DNA of 64,000 nucleotides from Pseudonocardia sp. T1-2H (GCF_038039215.1 NZ_JBBPCL010000001.1:2480001-2544000), one strand, 5' to 3'. Positions 20,234 to 28,729 are shown, numbered from the stretch's first letter. Translations and numbers: made by a program. Notes: a model not told the origin generated them from the letters alone.

Positions 20234-21820
20234 TCAGGCCGGGCAGACCGTCCCGTCCCGGGGCAGTGTGGCGCCGACCAGCGCCCCGGTCACCACCGCC
20301 GTGATGCATGCGCTGCGCGGGAACGCGCCGGTCCCGGCGCCCTGCCAGCCGACGAACAGGCCGCGGCTCAGCAGCTGCGCCGTCTTCCGCGCACCCTCCT
20401 GGGAGGCGCGCGGGTCCGCCGCGGTGCCCAGCACGAGTACCGGCGGGGCGTCCGCCGGGAGCGTCGCGGGCGGCGCCGGCGCCGCCACCGCGGGCCACGG
20501 GCCACAGGCGAGCAGCTGCTGGGCGACGGCCGCGCCGAACAGGGGATGGTCCGCCCGCCAGGTCTGTGCGAGCCGGGAGACCTCGGGCGGGGTGAGCCGC
20601 CGCGCGGTGTCGTTGCAGGACGTGGCCAGCGCGCCGTCGAAGTTGCCCTGCGGGCCGAGCGCGGGCGCGAGCCGAGCCAGCAGCCCCGCCGGGTCCCCGG
20701 CACCGGCGGTGGCGATCGCCTGGGCGAGGGCGGGCCACGTCGACGGCTCGGACAGCCCCGCGTGGACCGCGGTCAGGGCCGCGCCGGCGGTGAGCCGGTC
20801 CCCGTCCGCCGAGGCCAACGGCTGGGTGTCGAGCTTCGTGAGCAGCGCGTTCACCGTCCCGCGCGGGTCCGGGCCGAGCGGGCAGCCGGGTGCGGACGTG
20901 CAGCCGGCCGCGAACGCGTCGAAGGCTGCCTCGGCGGCCGCGGCCCGCGACTCGGCGAGATCGGGCTGGTCCGCCGCGAGATCGGTCGGGCCGTCGAGCA
21001 CGACGCGCCCCACGGACGCCGGGTGGGCGGAGGCCCAGCTCGCGACGGCCGCCGCCCCGTCCCCGACGCCGAGCACGTTCAGCCGGGCGACGCCGAGCGC
21101 CACGCGGAGCTGCTCGAGGTCACCGGCCGAGGCCGCGGTCCGGTAGGAGGACAGCGCGCCGGAGAGCAGCAGGTAGCAGTCCTGGACGACGGACCGGGAC
21201 TCCTCGAGCAGCCCGGAGAGCCGCGCCTCGTCGGAGGCGGACGGATCGGCGTCGACGATCGCCGCGCGGGCGTCCGGCGGGGAGCAGTCCAGCAGGTCGT
21301 TCCCGGCGCCGCGCCGGTCCAGGCCGATCAGCGAGAAGGTGGCGAGGATGTCGTCGGGGACCTGCGCGGCGAGCCGCCCGGCGTGCCGGGCCGAGGCATC
21401 CGTGGCGCTGTCCCCGACGACGACGAGCGGCGGCCGGGTGTGCGGTGCACCCGCCGCGCCGACCCGCAGCACCCCGACCCGGGTGTCCCCGAGGGTCGGC
21501 TGGTCCCGGTCCACCGGCACCTCGAGCAGGCCGCACCCCGCGGTGAGCTGCCGGCCGGCCGGAACCGCGCCGGCGAGGCCCTCCAGGATGTCCCGCGTGC
21601 AGTCCGTGTAGGCGATCGTGGACCGCTGGTTCTCGAGGTCCGGCAGGACGTTCGGGTCCGGACGAACGGTGGCCGCGGGGGTGGGCGCGGCGGGAATGTC
21701 CGTGCCCCGGACGGCGACCGGCGGACGCTCCGACGGCCCGACGGTGCACGCCACCAGGCTCCCCACGAGCAGTGACGCGGTGACGAGAGCACGGCCCGCG
21801 CGTCGCCGAACCGAAGACAC
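20234..21820 (-). CDS. Secreted alpha/beta-hydrolase lipoprotein with degenerate catalytic site
   Basis: A 528-residue exported protein starting at GTG 21820, with a lipobox at SLLVGSLVACT. The fold resembles actinobacterial tripeptidyl aminopeptidase-like hydrolases and the syntenic Rv2672: GLDRRGAGNDLLDC (oxyanion region), NVLGVGDGAAAV (nucleophile elbow), PPVLVLGTAADPRAS (Asp strand). The nucleophile position in GxSxG is Gly, and the C-terminal His region reads WQGAGTGAFPRSAC without His. It may be a pseudoenzyme or a binding protein. It converges on the osmoprotectant operon. Confidence 0.8.
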   Translation of the reverse strand: MSSVRRRAGRALVTASLLVGSLVACTVGPSERPPVAVRGTDIPAAPTPAATVRPDPNVLPDLENQRSTIAYTDCTRDILEGLAGAVPAGRQLTAGCGLLEVPVDRDQPTLGDTRVGVLRVGAAGAPHTRPPLVVVGDSATDASARHAGRLAAQVPDDILATFSLIGLDRRGAGNDLLDCSPPDARAAIVDADPSASDEARLSGLLEESRSVVQDCYLLLSGALSSYRTAASAGDLEQLRVALGVARLNVLGVGDGAAAVASWASAHPASVGRVVLDGPTDLAADQPDLAESRAAAAEAAFDAFAAGCTSAPGCPLGPDPRGTVNALLTKLDTQPLASADGDRLTAGAALTAVHAGLSEPSTWPALAQAIATAGAGDPAGLLARLAPALGPQGNFDGALATSCNDTARRLTPPEVSRLAQTWRADHPLFGAAVAQQLLACGPWPAVAAPAPPATLPADAPPVLVLGTAADPRASQEGARKTAQLLSRGLFVGWQGAGTGAFPRSACITAVVTGALVGATLPRDGTVCPA

Positions 21821-21884
21821 GCGTCAGCCCTCCCCGCCGCCGTTCCACCGACGCGTCCATCTTCGCCTGCGGCCGGTGAACACG

Positions 21885-21918
21885 CCGTGAGCGGGGGCCG
21901 ATCGGCCCCCGCTCACGG
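21885..21918. terminator. Perfect 34-base inverted repeat, terminator of the dehydrogenase gene
   Basis: Two 17-base arms (CCGTGAGCGGGGGCCGA and its exact complement) abut with no spacer, beginning one base after the dehydrogenase stop. On the minus strand this can form a very stable hairpin. It lacks a U-tract, as usual for actinomycete terminators. Confidence 0.6.
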
Positions 21919-21919
21919 C

Positions 21920-22678
21920 CTAGTGGGCCGTCCAGCCGCCGTCCTGGGTGAACGAGCTCCCGGTGATCGACGGGGACGCCGGGCCCCAGAGGACCGCCGC
22001 CAGCTCGGCGACCTCCGACGGCTCGATCAGCCGCTTCACCGCGACGGGCGTCAGCATGATCTTGGTGACGACCTCGTCCTCGCTGATCCCGTGCACCCGC
22101 GCCTGGTCCGCGATCTGCTTCTCGACCAGCGGGGTGCGTACGTACGCGGGGTTGATGCAGTTGCTGGTCACGCCGTGCTCCGCGCCCTCGAGCGCCGTCA
22201 CCTTGGACAGCCCCTCGAGCCCGTGCTTCGACGCGACGTACGCCGACTTGAACGGGCTGGCCCGTAGGCCGTGGGCGCTGGAGATGTTGACGACCCGGCC
22301 CCAGCCGGCCTCGTACATGTGCGGCAGCGACGCCCGGATCAGCCGGAACGGGGCCTCGAGCATGATCGTGAGGATCTGGTGGAAGATCGCCGGGTCGAAG
22401 TCCTGGATCGGCGAGACGTGCTGCCGGCCGGCGTTGTTGACCAGCACGTCGATGTCCGACGGCAGCTCGTCGACGGCGTCGAGGTCCGAGAGGTCGCAGG
22501 TGACGGCCTCGATGCCGGGCACCTCGTCGGCGAGCGCCTTGACGGGGTCCGGCGCGATGTCCACCGCGTAGACCTGGGCGCCGTCGGCGGCGAGTCGGCG
22601 GGCGACGGCGGCGCCGATCCCGCTTCCCGCCCCTGTGACCAGTGCCTTCTTGCCGGAGAGGAGTGCTGGCGGAGTCAT
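21920..22678 (-). CDS. SDR-family 3-hydroxybutyrate dehydrogenase-like protein
   Basis: A 252-residue short-chain dehydrogenase. The NAD-binding motif is VTGAGSGIG, with Asp in YAVDIAPD favouring NAD. The catalytic motif is SAYVASKHGLEG (Tyr-x3-Lys), with the Ser in NISSAHGL. VLVNNAGRQHVSPIQDF and VRTPLVEKQIADQA are typical of D-3-hydroxybutyrate dehydrogenases. The substrate is inferred from resemblance. Poly-beta-hydroxybutyrate or ketone-body metabolism would fit. Confidence 0.85.
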   Translation of the reverse strand: MTPPALLSGKKALVTGAGSGIGAAVARRLAADGAQVYAVDIAPDPVKALADEVPGIEAVTCDLSDLDAVDELPSDIDVLVNNAGRQHVSPIQDFDPAIFHQILTIMLEAPFRLIRASLPHMYEAGWGRVVNISSAHGLRASPFKSAYVASKHGLEGLSKVTALEGAEHGVTSNCINPAYVRTPLVEKQIADQARVHGISEDEVVTKIMLTPVAVKRLIEPSEVAELAAVLWGPASPSITGSSFTQDGGWTAH

Positions 22679-22726
22679 GGGTGCTGACGCTACGCGGCTA
22701 CCGGCCGGTCACCCCCACGCCGTGGG

Positions 22727-23395
22727 TCAGGCCACCCGCGGCGCGCTCGCCGCGACGTCGAGCTCCAGCCGGACGGCCACGGGCAGGTGCTCGAGCCCGA
22801 GCGAGTCCCGGGCCTCGGCGAGGACGTCGGTCTCCAGCCGTCGGCAGACGTCCGCCACGTCCGCCTCGTCCGTGATCCACACCGTCACCCGCAGCGCGGG
22901 CGCGCCGGCCGAGCCGACCACCCGGGCCTTCGCCCGTCCGACGCCGGGCAGCGTGGCGGCGCGCTCGGCCACGGCCTCCGCCGCCGCACCCGCACCGACG
23001 ACGATCGCGGTGTTCGGACCGCCGTCGAGGACCAGGTCCGGGCGTTTCTCGGGACGCAGCGAGCGCACCGCCCACGCGAGCCCGATGATCGTCAACACGA
23101 CGCCGACCGCGATCGCGATGATCCGCCAGAGCAGCGGCCGCGCGCGCAGCGCGTCGACGATCATCGGGTCGAGCAGCGGCCGGGACGCGCGGAACTCGCC
23201 GAAGACCCCGTAGGCCAGCAGCGCGGTTCCGACACCGGCGAGCAGCAGGACCAGCCCGATCAGCCCGGCGACCCAGCGGTCCCCGGCCGCCGAGCGGGCG
23301 AGCGCCTTGCGGGACCGCTTGCGGACGGCGCGCGGAGCCGGGGTGAGGGCCGTGGTGCCGTTCGAGGCCGGGACGGGCGAGGTGGGGGCGCTCAC
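22727..23395 (-). CDS. AmaP-like alkaline shock membrane anchor protein
   Basis: A 222-residue protein, last gene of the Asp23/Gls24 operon. Two membrane segments (about residues 42-66 and 92-112) are followed by a cytoplasmic domain with a small alpha/beta pattern (ALRVTVWITDEADVADVCRR). By position and topology it is the likely anchor that holds Asp23 proteins at the membrane. The assignment to the AmaP family is inferred. Confidence 0.7.
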   Translation of the reverse strand: MSAPTSPVPASNGTTALTPAPRAVRKRSRKALARSAAGDRWVAGLIGLVLLLAGVGTALLAYGVFGEFRASRPLLDPMIVDALRARPLLWRIIAIAVGVVLTIIGLAWAVRSLRPEKRPDLVLDGGPNTAIVVGAGAAAEAVAERAATLPGVGRAKARVVGSAGAPALRVTVWITDEADVADVCRRLETDVLAEARDSLGLEHLPVAVRLELDVAASAPRVA

Positions 23396-23404
23396 CGGAA
23401 GCCC

Positions 23405-23938
23405 TTACGGGTGCGGATGGAGACGGCGACGCGGGGTCGCCGGACCAGGGGAGTCGTCGAGGAGGTCGTCGACGCGCTTGCGGACGGTCGACCGGAGATG
23501 GCCGCCGTCGCTCGGGTCCGGGCTGGTGAAGCCCTCGGCCATGACGGTCACCTTGCGGGCGGACGCGCTGACCGTGGCGCCGGCGACCTCGTCGGTCGCT
23601 CGGATGTGCCGCCCGACGAGCCGGGCGAGCACCCGCGGGCTGGTCGAGACCGTCATCTCCGGGCTCGGAGAGGACAGCGGGACATCGTGCCGGCGGGCGA
23701 GCGCGACGAGCAGCAGGAGCAGCAGGCCGACCACCCCCACGACGATGCCGATGATCGGGACGGGATTGTCCGCCCAGGTCAGGCCGGCGAGCGTGGACCG
23801 CCAGGCCGACCAGGGCACGACGACGCCGGTGCTGCCGGGCCGCACCCAGGCGGCGACGACCTCGATGATCACGAGGACGCCGGCCGCGGCGATCGCCAGG
23901 CCCAGCAGCGGGGCGAGCAGGCGGAGCAGGATCCGCAC
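23405..23938 (-). CDS. DUF6286-type membrane protein of the Asp23 operon
   Basis: A 177-residue protein starting at GTG 23938. Two membrane segments (about residues 4-32 and 60-83) precede a basic cytoplasmic domain containing VSASARKVTVMAEG. It resembles the DUF6286 proteins found in actinobacterial Asp23 clusters. It is preceded by a 71-base gap after the Asp23 gene and followed nine bases later by the AmaP-like gene. Confidence 0.65.
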   Translation of the reverse strand: MRILLRLLAPLLGLAIAAAGVLVIIEVVAAWVRPGSTGVVVPWSAWRSTLAGLTWADNPVPIIGIVVGVVGLLLLLLVALARRHDVPLSSPSPEMTVSTSPRVLARLVGRHIRATDEVAGATVSASARKVTVMAEGFTSPDPSDGGHLRSTVRKRVDDLLDDSPGPATPRRRLHPHP

Positions 23939-24009
23939 GACACTCCTCCTTTGCGTGAGGGCCGGACCTGCGTCCGGCGTGGTGAGGGGTTACCGCTTGC
24001 GGGCCGCTG

Positions 24010-24399
24010 TCATTGCAGGCGGGATTCGGAGGCCTTCTCACCGCGCAGCCCCGACACGACCACCGCGAGCGACCCGACCCGGTAGCCGGCGATCCGCTCC
24101 AGCTCGGACGTCACCGTCGAGCGGATGGCCTCGACCGTCGACCGGACAGGAGCGGGGTAGCTGAGTGTGAGCTCGAGCCGGACGTCCACGGTCTCGCCCT
24201 TCGCGCTGACCCGGGCCTTCGGGCCGGAGTCCCCGACCTCCAGGCCCGCGAGCCGGCGCTCGCGGTGCAGCGTGCCGGGGACCTGGTCCGCGGCGTGCTC
24301 GACGATCTTGCGCAGCACCGTCGGCGCGATGTCCAGGATGCCGCGCTCGTCCGCGTCCGGCGCCCAGGAGGGCAGCGGCACCGCCGCCGGGAGGGTCAC
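24010..24399 (-). CDS. Asp23/Gls24 family envelope stress protein (second copy)
   Basis: A 129-residue cytoplasmic protein starting at GTG 24399, which overlaps the preceding stop by four bases. ILDIAPTVLRKIVEHAADQV and VDVRLELTLSYPAP match the Asp23 core. ELERIAGYRVGSLAVVVSGL is the usual C-terminal strand. The start sits exactly at the GTGA overlap, indicating translational coupling. Confidence 0.8.
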   Translation of the reverse strand: MTLPAAVPLPSWAPDADERGILDIAPTVLRKIVEHAADQVPGTLHRERRLAGLEVGDSGPKARVSAKGETVDVRLELTLSYPAPVRSTVEAIRSTVTSELERIAGYRVGSLAVVVSGLRGEKASESRLQ

Positions 24400-24575
24400 C
24401 GGTCCCGGCCCCGGCCGAGGACGCCCGAGATGTCCAGCTCGCCGTCGAGCACCCGGCCGACGACCAGGCCGAGGGCGCCGAGCACCAGCATGATGAGGAA
24501 GGCACCGAATCCGCCGAAGGCGCCGGCGGCACCGAGGATGAGACCCGCCAGCAGGCCGGTCTGGGTCGCGTTCAT
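24396..24575 (-). CDS. 59-residue membrane protein, DUF2273-like
   Basis: This small ORF reads MNATQTGLLAGLILGAAGAF, then GGFGAFLIMLVLGALGLVVG, a single or hairpin hydrophobic segment, and ends with a charged tail (RVLDGELDISGVLGRGRDR). Small proteins of this kind (DUF2273) regularly accompany Asp23 genes. Its ATG follows the preceding stop directly (TAGATG) and its stop overlaps the next GTG, so it is firmly placed in the operon. Confidence 0.75.
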   Translation of the reverse strand: MNATQTGLLAGLILGAAGAFGGFGAFLIMLVLGALGLVVGRVLDGELDISGVLGRGRDR

Positions 24576-24866
24576 CTAGCTCTCCTGGGAGTGAGGGGGC
24601 CGGTCGACGCGGGTGCGGTTCCGGCGCTTGACGGTCCGGATCGCGGCCACGGCGACCCGGACCGGGAAGGGGAGGCCGCGGACGACCTCGATGGGGGCGT
24701 CGTAGCGCCTGTTCTCGTTCTCCCTGTTCACCCGAGCCTGCGTGCGCAGCCGCGCGAGCCCGGCCACGAAGAAGTCGGGGTCGCCGCCGCGGTCCGGGTG
24801 GTGGTCGCGGACGAACGCCCGGTAGGCCGCCCGCTCCTCCTCGTTCATGCCCTCCGGCTCGCTCAT
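24576..24866 (-). CDS. Small protein with J-domain-like DHHPDRGGD motif
   Basis: A 96-residue basic protein (MSEPEGMNEEERAAYRAFVR). It contains YRAFVRDHHPDRGGDPDFF, reminiscent of helix II and the HPD loop of DnaJ domains. The rest (RYDAPIEVVRGLPFPVRVAV) does not look like a full J-domain. It sits inside the Asp23 operon and its function is unknown. The resemblance to DnaJ is a local motif only. Confidence 0.6.
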   Translation of the reverse strand: MSEPEGMNEEERAAYRAFVRDHHPDRGGDPDFFVAGLARLRTQARVNRENENRRYDAPIEVVRGLPFPVRVAVAAIRTVKRRNRTRVDRPPHSQES

Positions 24867-24871
24867 GGCGG

Positions 24872-25222
24872 TCAGGGTCCGATCTCGACGACGGCGCCGG
24901 GATCGGTGTCGCCGCGCTGGACGACGTCGGAGACGGTGATGTCGACCGCCGCCCCGCCGCACAGCGCCGCGACGTCGCGGCGGATGCCGCGCACGATGTC
25001 CGGGAACGGGTGGTCGGCGTAGAGCACGACCGCCACCTCGACCGGCTCGTCGCCCTGCCCGATCCGGACGCCGACGAGGCGCCTGCCGGGCAGGTAGGTG
25101 GCGACCGCACCGAACACGCCGCCGTCGAGGCGCGCGACCGCCGGGTTGGCGGCGACCACCGCCGCCACCTGCCGGGCCAGCTCGGCCGGGTCGGGTGGGG
25201 CGGCGGGGAGGGGTGCGGACAC
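24872..25222 (-). CDS. Short Asp23/Gls24-related protein
   Basis: A 116-residue protein. I chose GTG 25222 because the RBS GGAAGGAG sits eight bases upstream. The sequence VRIGQGDEPVEVAVVLYADH and FPDIVRGIRRDVAALCGGAA follows the Asp23 pattern of a strand followed by a helix and a final strand (VDITVSDVVQ). It lies between the main asp23 gene and the J-like gene, five bases upstream of the latter. Confidence 0.65.
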   Translation of the reverse strand: MSAPLPAAPPDPAELARQVAAVVAANPAVARLDGGVFGAVATYLPGRRLVGVRIGQGDEPVEVAVVLYADHPFPDIVRGIRRDVAALCGGAAVDITVSDVVQRGDTDPGAVVEIGP

Positions 25223-25266
25223 CGTGCTGACTCCTTCCGGACCGGCTCCTCGTGGGCCGGGCCTCG

Positions 25267-25770
25267 TCACTCGACGCGGGACGGGACGGCCACGGCCGGG
25301 AGCTCCTCGCCGCCGTTGTCGTCGCTCGGCAGGTGGATGTCGTTGACGGCGATGTTGACCTCGATGACCTCGAGGCCGGTCATCCGCTCGACAGCGCTGA
25401 TCACGTTGCGGCGCACGGCGCGGGCCAGCTCGACGATCGACGCGCCGTACTCGACGACGATGTCCAGGTCCACGGCGGCCTGCTTCTCGCCGACCTCGAC
25501 CTGCACACCCGCGATGTTCGACGCGCCGGTGCCGCCGCCGGGGATGCGCTCGCGCAGCGCGCCGAACGTCCGGGAGATGCCGCCGCCCATCGAGTGCACG
25601 CCGGAGATCTCGCGCGCCGCGATGCCGGCGATCTTCTGGACGACGGAGGCGGCGATCGTGGTGCGGCCCTGGGCGGTGTCCTCCGCCAGCCGGCTGGGCG
25701 AGCCCGCCGCTCCGGTCGGTGTCGCGGTGGTCGTGGTCGCGGCTGCGGCGGTCCCGGTGGTGCTGCTCAT
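25267..25770 (-). CDS. Asp23/Gls24 family envelope stress response protein (first gene)
   Basis: A 167-residue cytoplasmic protein that opens the seven-gene operon. After a Thr/Ala-rich leader, the core is TTIAASVVQKIAGIAAREIS, then VDLDIVVEYGASIVELARAV and a final GLEVIEVNIAVNDIHLP. This is the canonical Asp23 domain, known in Staphylococcus to form membrane-tethered arrays under envelope stress. Its promoter must lie in the 125-base gap before the RibD-like gene. Confidence 0.88.
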   Translation of the reverse strand: MSSTTGTAAAATTTTATPTGAAGSPSRLAEDTAQGRTTIAASVVQKIAGIAAREISGVHSMGGGISRTFGALRERIPGGGTGASNIAGVQVEVGEKQAAVDLDIVVEYGASIVELARAVRRNVISAVERMTGLEVIEVNIAVNDIHLPSDDNGGEELPAVAVPSRVE

Positions 25771-25895
25771 GCTGCGCTCCTCGTCATTCCTGGGCGTCTC
25801 CGGCCCGGTCGCCTGACCCGGCCTCGTCCCCGTCTGACGGTGCTACCCGCACCCGGCTCACGCCAAGTCACCCGATCGGCGGGTCGACGGTGCTC

Positions 25896-26612
25896 CTATC
25901 CCTGGTCCCGGGCGCGGACGTAGCGGAGCAGGAGCACGCCGTCGTCCTCGAGGAGACCGACCGGCCGCATGGCGCGCGGCGGTCCGCCCGGCCCGTGGGA
26001 GATCCGGCCCGCGCCGCCGCCGACCAACAGGGAGGCGGCGGTGAGACACAGCTCGTCGACGGCGTCCGCGGCGATCAGGTCGCCGTGCAGGCCGGGGCCG
26101 CCCTCGCAGAGGACCTTCCGCAGCCCGCGCCGGTCCAGCTCGGCGAGCAGGGTGGCGGGGGTCAGGTCGTCGAGCACCGCCACGTCCCCGCCCGCCGCCG
26201 TGATCGCCGCGCGGCGCCCGGGGTCGGCGGCCGCGGTGGTGAGGACGATCGGCGCGACGGCGGTGTCGGTGAACAGCGGGCTCGCGGGGTCGAGGTCCGC
26301 AGAGCCGGTGACGACGGCGATCGGCGGCGGCGCATCCCGGCCGAACCCCGGCTTGCGGGCACCGCGATAGTTCTCCGCGCGGGCCGTTCCCGCCCCGACG
26401 AGGATGACGTCGGCGAGCCGCCGCAACGTCCCGAACACCTGCTTGTCCGCGGGGGAGCCCAGGCCGCCGGAGAGCCCGTCGACGGACACCGCGCCGTCGA
26501 GGCTGGACACGAAGTTGACCCGCACCCAGGGCCGCGCGAGCTCGACGGGATAGGCGTAGAGGCCGGGGAGGTCGCCGGCGTCGACGGGGGTGCCGTCGGT
26601 CAGGTTCCGCAC
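25896..26612 (-). CDS. RibD C-terminal-type pyrimidine reductase family protein
   Basis: A 238-residue NADPH-dependent reductase-fold protein of the DHFR-like RibD superfamily, syntenic with Rv2671. VRVNFVSSLDGAVSVDG, DVILVGAGTARAENYRGA and KVLCEGGPGLHGDLIAADAV are the hallmark segments. The deaminase domain of bifunctional RibD is absent. A role in flavin or F420-like biosynthesis or in a related reduction is inferred from the family. Confidence 0.87.
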   Translation of the reverse strand: MRNLTDGTPVDAGDLPGLYAYPVELARPWVRVNFVSSLDGAVSVDGLSGGLGSPADKQVFGTLRRLADVILVGAGTARAENYRGARKPGFGRDAPPPIAVVTGSADLDPASPLFTDTAVAPIVLTTAAADPGRRAAITAAGGDVAVLDDLTPATLLAELDRRGLRKVLCEGGPGLHGDLIAADAVDELCLTAASLLVGGGAGRISHGPGGPPRAMRPVGLLEDDGVLLLRYVRARDQG

Positions 26613-26694
26613 GAGGTCATCCCAGCACGGCCGGGCCCTGCGGGCGCGGCGGGCGGATCGGACGGCCGGGGCGCGCCGGCGCCGGGGCCGAGGG

Positions 26695-27543
26695 TCAGGG
26701 CAGGGCCGTGTAGCGGCGCAGGCGCTCCTCGTCCGACGTCCGCGGGCAGGTCGAGCACGACACCTCGCGGTCCGCCGGGCCCTCCGGGCACACCCGGTAG
26801 TAGAAGCAGCAGGAGACCCGGCGGCGGGTCAGCCACTTCCGGTCGTGCCCGTCGACGATCCTGCGCAGCGTGCTCCGCTGCGCGAACTCCACGGTCCCGC
26901 CCGGCAGCACCCGTCCTCCCTCGAGGAGCGCCGTCGCGGGGTCCGGGGGGTGGGTCGTCCCGTCCTCCGCGCACCACAGGCCGGTGTCGAGCCCGTCGAA
27001 GAAGGCGCCGAGCAGCGCGCGCCGGGGGAGCGGCGAGCCCGGGCGGTAGCCGGCCAGGAAGGCGTCCGCGTGCGCGCGGACCTGGGCGCGCAGCGTCGCG
27101 GCCAGCGCGTCGACGTCCGGGACGACCGTCGCGAACGGATGCGCGGCCTCGGCGTCGTCCGGCAGGCACCAGAACCGCTCGTCGAGCAGGGCGTAGGCGT
27201 CTGGGATCGGGTTGCCGGGCTCGCGGTGGAACGCGAGCGAGGACGGATCGAGCCGGGGGACCCGGCGGGCGTGCCGGAAGAAGACCGCGCCCACGGTCCC
27301 GACGACCCCGGCGTACCAGTGCAGGACGTAGGCGCTCGCGGTCGCCGGGTGGGCCGCTCCGTACCAGCCGGGCAGCGCCTCGAAGGCGGCCGACTCCCAG
27401 GCCGCCACGTCGACGTCGGCGCACACCGTCCAGCCCGGCCCCGAGGCCGTGTGCATCCCGACGGGGACGCCGGCCGGACGCTGCATCACGACGGCGGCGG
27501 CGGTGCGGGTCAGCGGGGTCGGGGAGACCTGGACGACGCTCAT
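26695..27543 (-). CDS. FhuF-like (2Fe-2S) ferric-siderophore reductase
   Basis: A 282-residue cytoplasmic protein with the C-terminal cysteine cluster CCFYYRVCPEG...CSTCP, which in FhuF family members holds a 2Fe-2S centre that reduces siderophore-bound iron. ATG 27543 is preferred over an in-frame Met at 27564 because the IdeR-like box covers the bases between. It is divergent from the siderophore transporter at 27671, so iron import and release are likely co-regulated. Confidence 0.85.
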   Translation of the reverse strand: MSVVQVSPTPLTRTAAAVVMQRPAGVPVGMHTASGPGWTVCADVDVAAWESAAFEALPGWYGAAHPATASAYVLHWYAGVVGTVGAVFFRHARRVPRLDPSSLAFHREPGNPIPDAYALLDERFWCLPDDAEAAHPFATVVPDVDALAATLRAQVRAHADAFLAGYRPGSPLPRRALLGAFFDGLDTGLWCAEDGTTHPPDPATALLEGGRVLPGGTVEFAQRSTLRRIVDGHDRKWLTRRRVSCCFYYRVCPEGPADREVSCSTCPRTSDEERLRRYTALP

Positions 27544-27544
27544 C

Positions 27545-27563
27545 GTGGGTAAGGCTACCCTCA
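27545..27563. promoter_or_regulatory. Probable IdeR/DmdR iron box
   Basis: The minus-strand sequence TGAGGGTAGCCTTACCCAC matches 14 of 19 positions of the IdeR/DtxR consensus TTAGGTTAGSCTAACCTAA. It lies directly upstream of the FhuF-like start. A weaker half-match (about 11 of 19) is at 27590-27608. The site sits between divergent iron genes, as expected for iron-dependent repression of both. Confidence 0.6.
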
Positions 27564-27670
27564 TCTCAGGTGAGCAGGGTGTCCTTCTTTAGTTGGAGGC
27601 TTACCTCACTTAGGGTGGGTTGAACGGCGGCGTCGGGCGTCGGGCGGGAGAGCCAGTGGAGGTTTCCGGA

Positions 27671-28729
27671 GTGACGACCATCGCGAGGACGCCCCCCGGG
27701 CAGCCCCGGGCGCGGCCCGTCCGGCGGAGCCCACTGCGCCGCCGCCGGCTCGTCGGCCTGCTCGTGCTGGTCGTCCTGCTGCTGGCGGCCTGCTTCGCCA
27801 GCGTCGCCTTCGGCACCAAGATCATCGCGTTTCCGCAGGTGTGGAGCGCGCTGTTCGCCCCCACCGGCACCGAGGACGACATCGTCGTCCGCGCGCTGCG
27901 GATCCCGCGGACGGTCCTCGGCGTCCTCGTCGGGATCGCCCTGGGCCTGGCGGGTGCGCTGATCCAGGGCCACACCCGCAACCCGCTCGCGGACCCCGGC
28001 CTGCTCGGGGTGAACGCGGGGTCGGCGTTCTTCGTGGTCCTGGGCATCTACCTGTTCGGCGTCACCAGCCTCCTCGGCTACGTCTGGTTCGCCTTCGCGG
28101 GTGCCCTCGTCGCGAGCGTCGTGGTGTTCACCCTGGGCTCGATGGGCCGGGGCGGCCCGACGCCGGTGACGCTCGCCCTCGCAGGCGCGGCGCTGACGTT
28201 CCTGCTCAACGCGCTGGTCTCGGCGGTCGTCCTGATCGACACGGACACCCTCGACGCCTACCGCTTCTGGAACGTCGGCTCGCTCGCCGGGCGGGACTCC
28301 TCGATCGCCGGCCAGGTCGTCGGCTTCCTCGCGGTGGGCGCGGTCCTCGGTCTCGCGAGCGCTCCGGGGCTCAACGCCCTGTCCCTGGGGGACGACGTGG
28401 CGCGTTCGCTCGGGCACTCCGTCCGCCGCACCCGGGTGCTCGGCATCGTCGCGATCACCCTGCTGGCCGGCGGGGCGACCGCCGCGTGCGGGCCGATCGC
28501 GTTCGTCGGGCTGGTGGTGCCGCACGCCGTCCGCGCGTTCACCGGCCCGGACCACCGCTGGCTGCTGCCCGCGTCCGGGCTGCTCGGCGCGGTGCTGCTG
28601 CTGGCCGCGGACGTCCTCGGCCGGATCGTCGCGAGACCCGGCGAGCTGCAGGTGGGCATCGTCCTCGCACTGGTCGGGGCGCCGTTCTTCATCGCCCTGG
28701 TGCGCCGCCGCAAGATGGTGGCGGTATGA
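27671..28729 (+). CDS. Iron-siderophore ABC transporter permease (FecCD family) 1
   Basis: A 352-residue permease starting at GTG 27671, with GGAGG eight bases upstream. Polytopic (about nine or ten segments). Family motifs include IRIPRTVLGVLVGIALGLAG in near-identical form, HTRNPLADPGLLGVNAGSA and the ATPase-contact loop ending CGPIAFVGLVVPHAVR. It is the first gene of a permease-permease-ATPase operon. The cognate siderophore-binding lipoprotein is not in the window. Confidence 0.92.
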   Translation: MTTIARTPPGQPRARPVRRSPLRRRRLVGLLVLVVLLLAACFASVAFGTKIIAFPQVWSALFAPTGTEDDIVVRALRIPRTVLGVLVGIALGLAGALIQGHTRNPLADPGLLGVNAGSAFFVVLGIYLFGVTSLLGYVWFAFAGALVASVVVFTLGSMGRGGPTPVTLALAGAALTFLLNALVSAVVLIDTDTLDAYRFWNVGSLAGRDSSIAGQVVGFLAVGAVLGLASAPGLNALSLGDDVARSLGHSVRRTRVLGIVAITLLAGGATAACGPIAFVGLVVPHAVRAFTGPDHRWLLPASGLLGAVLLLAADVLGRIVARPGELQVGIVLALVGAPFFIALVRRRKMVAV

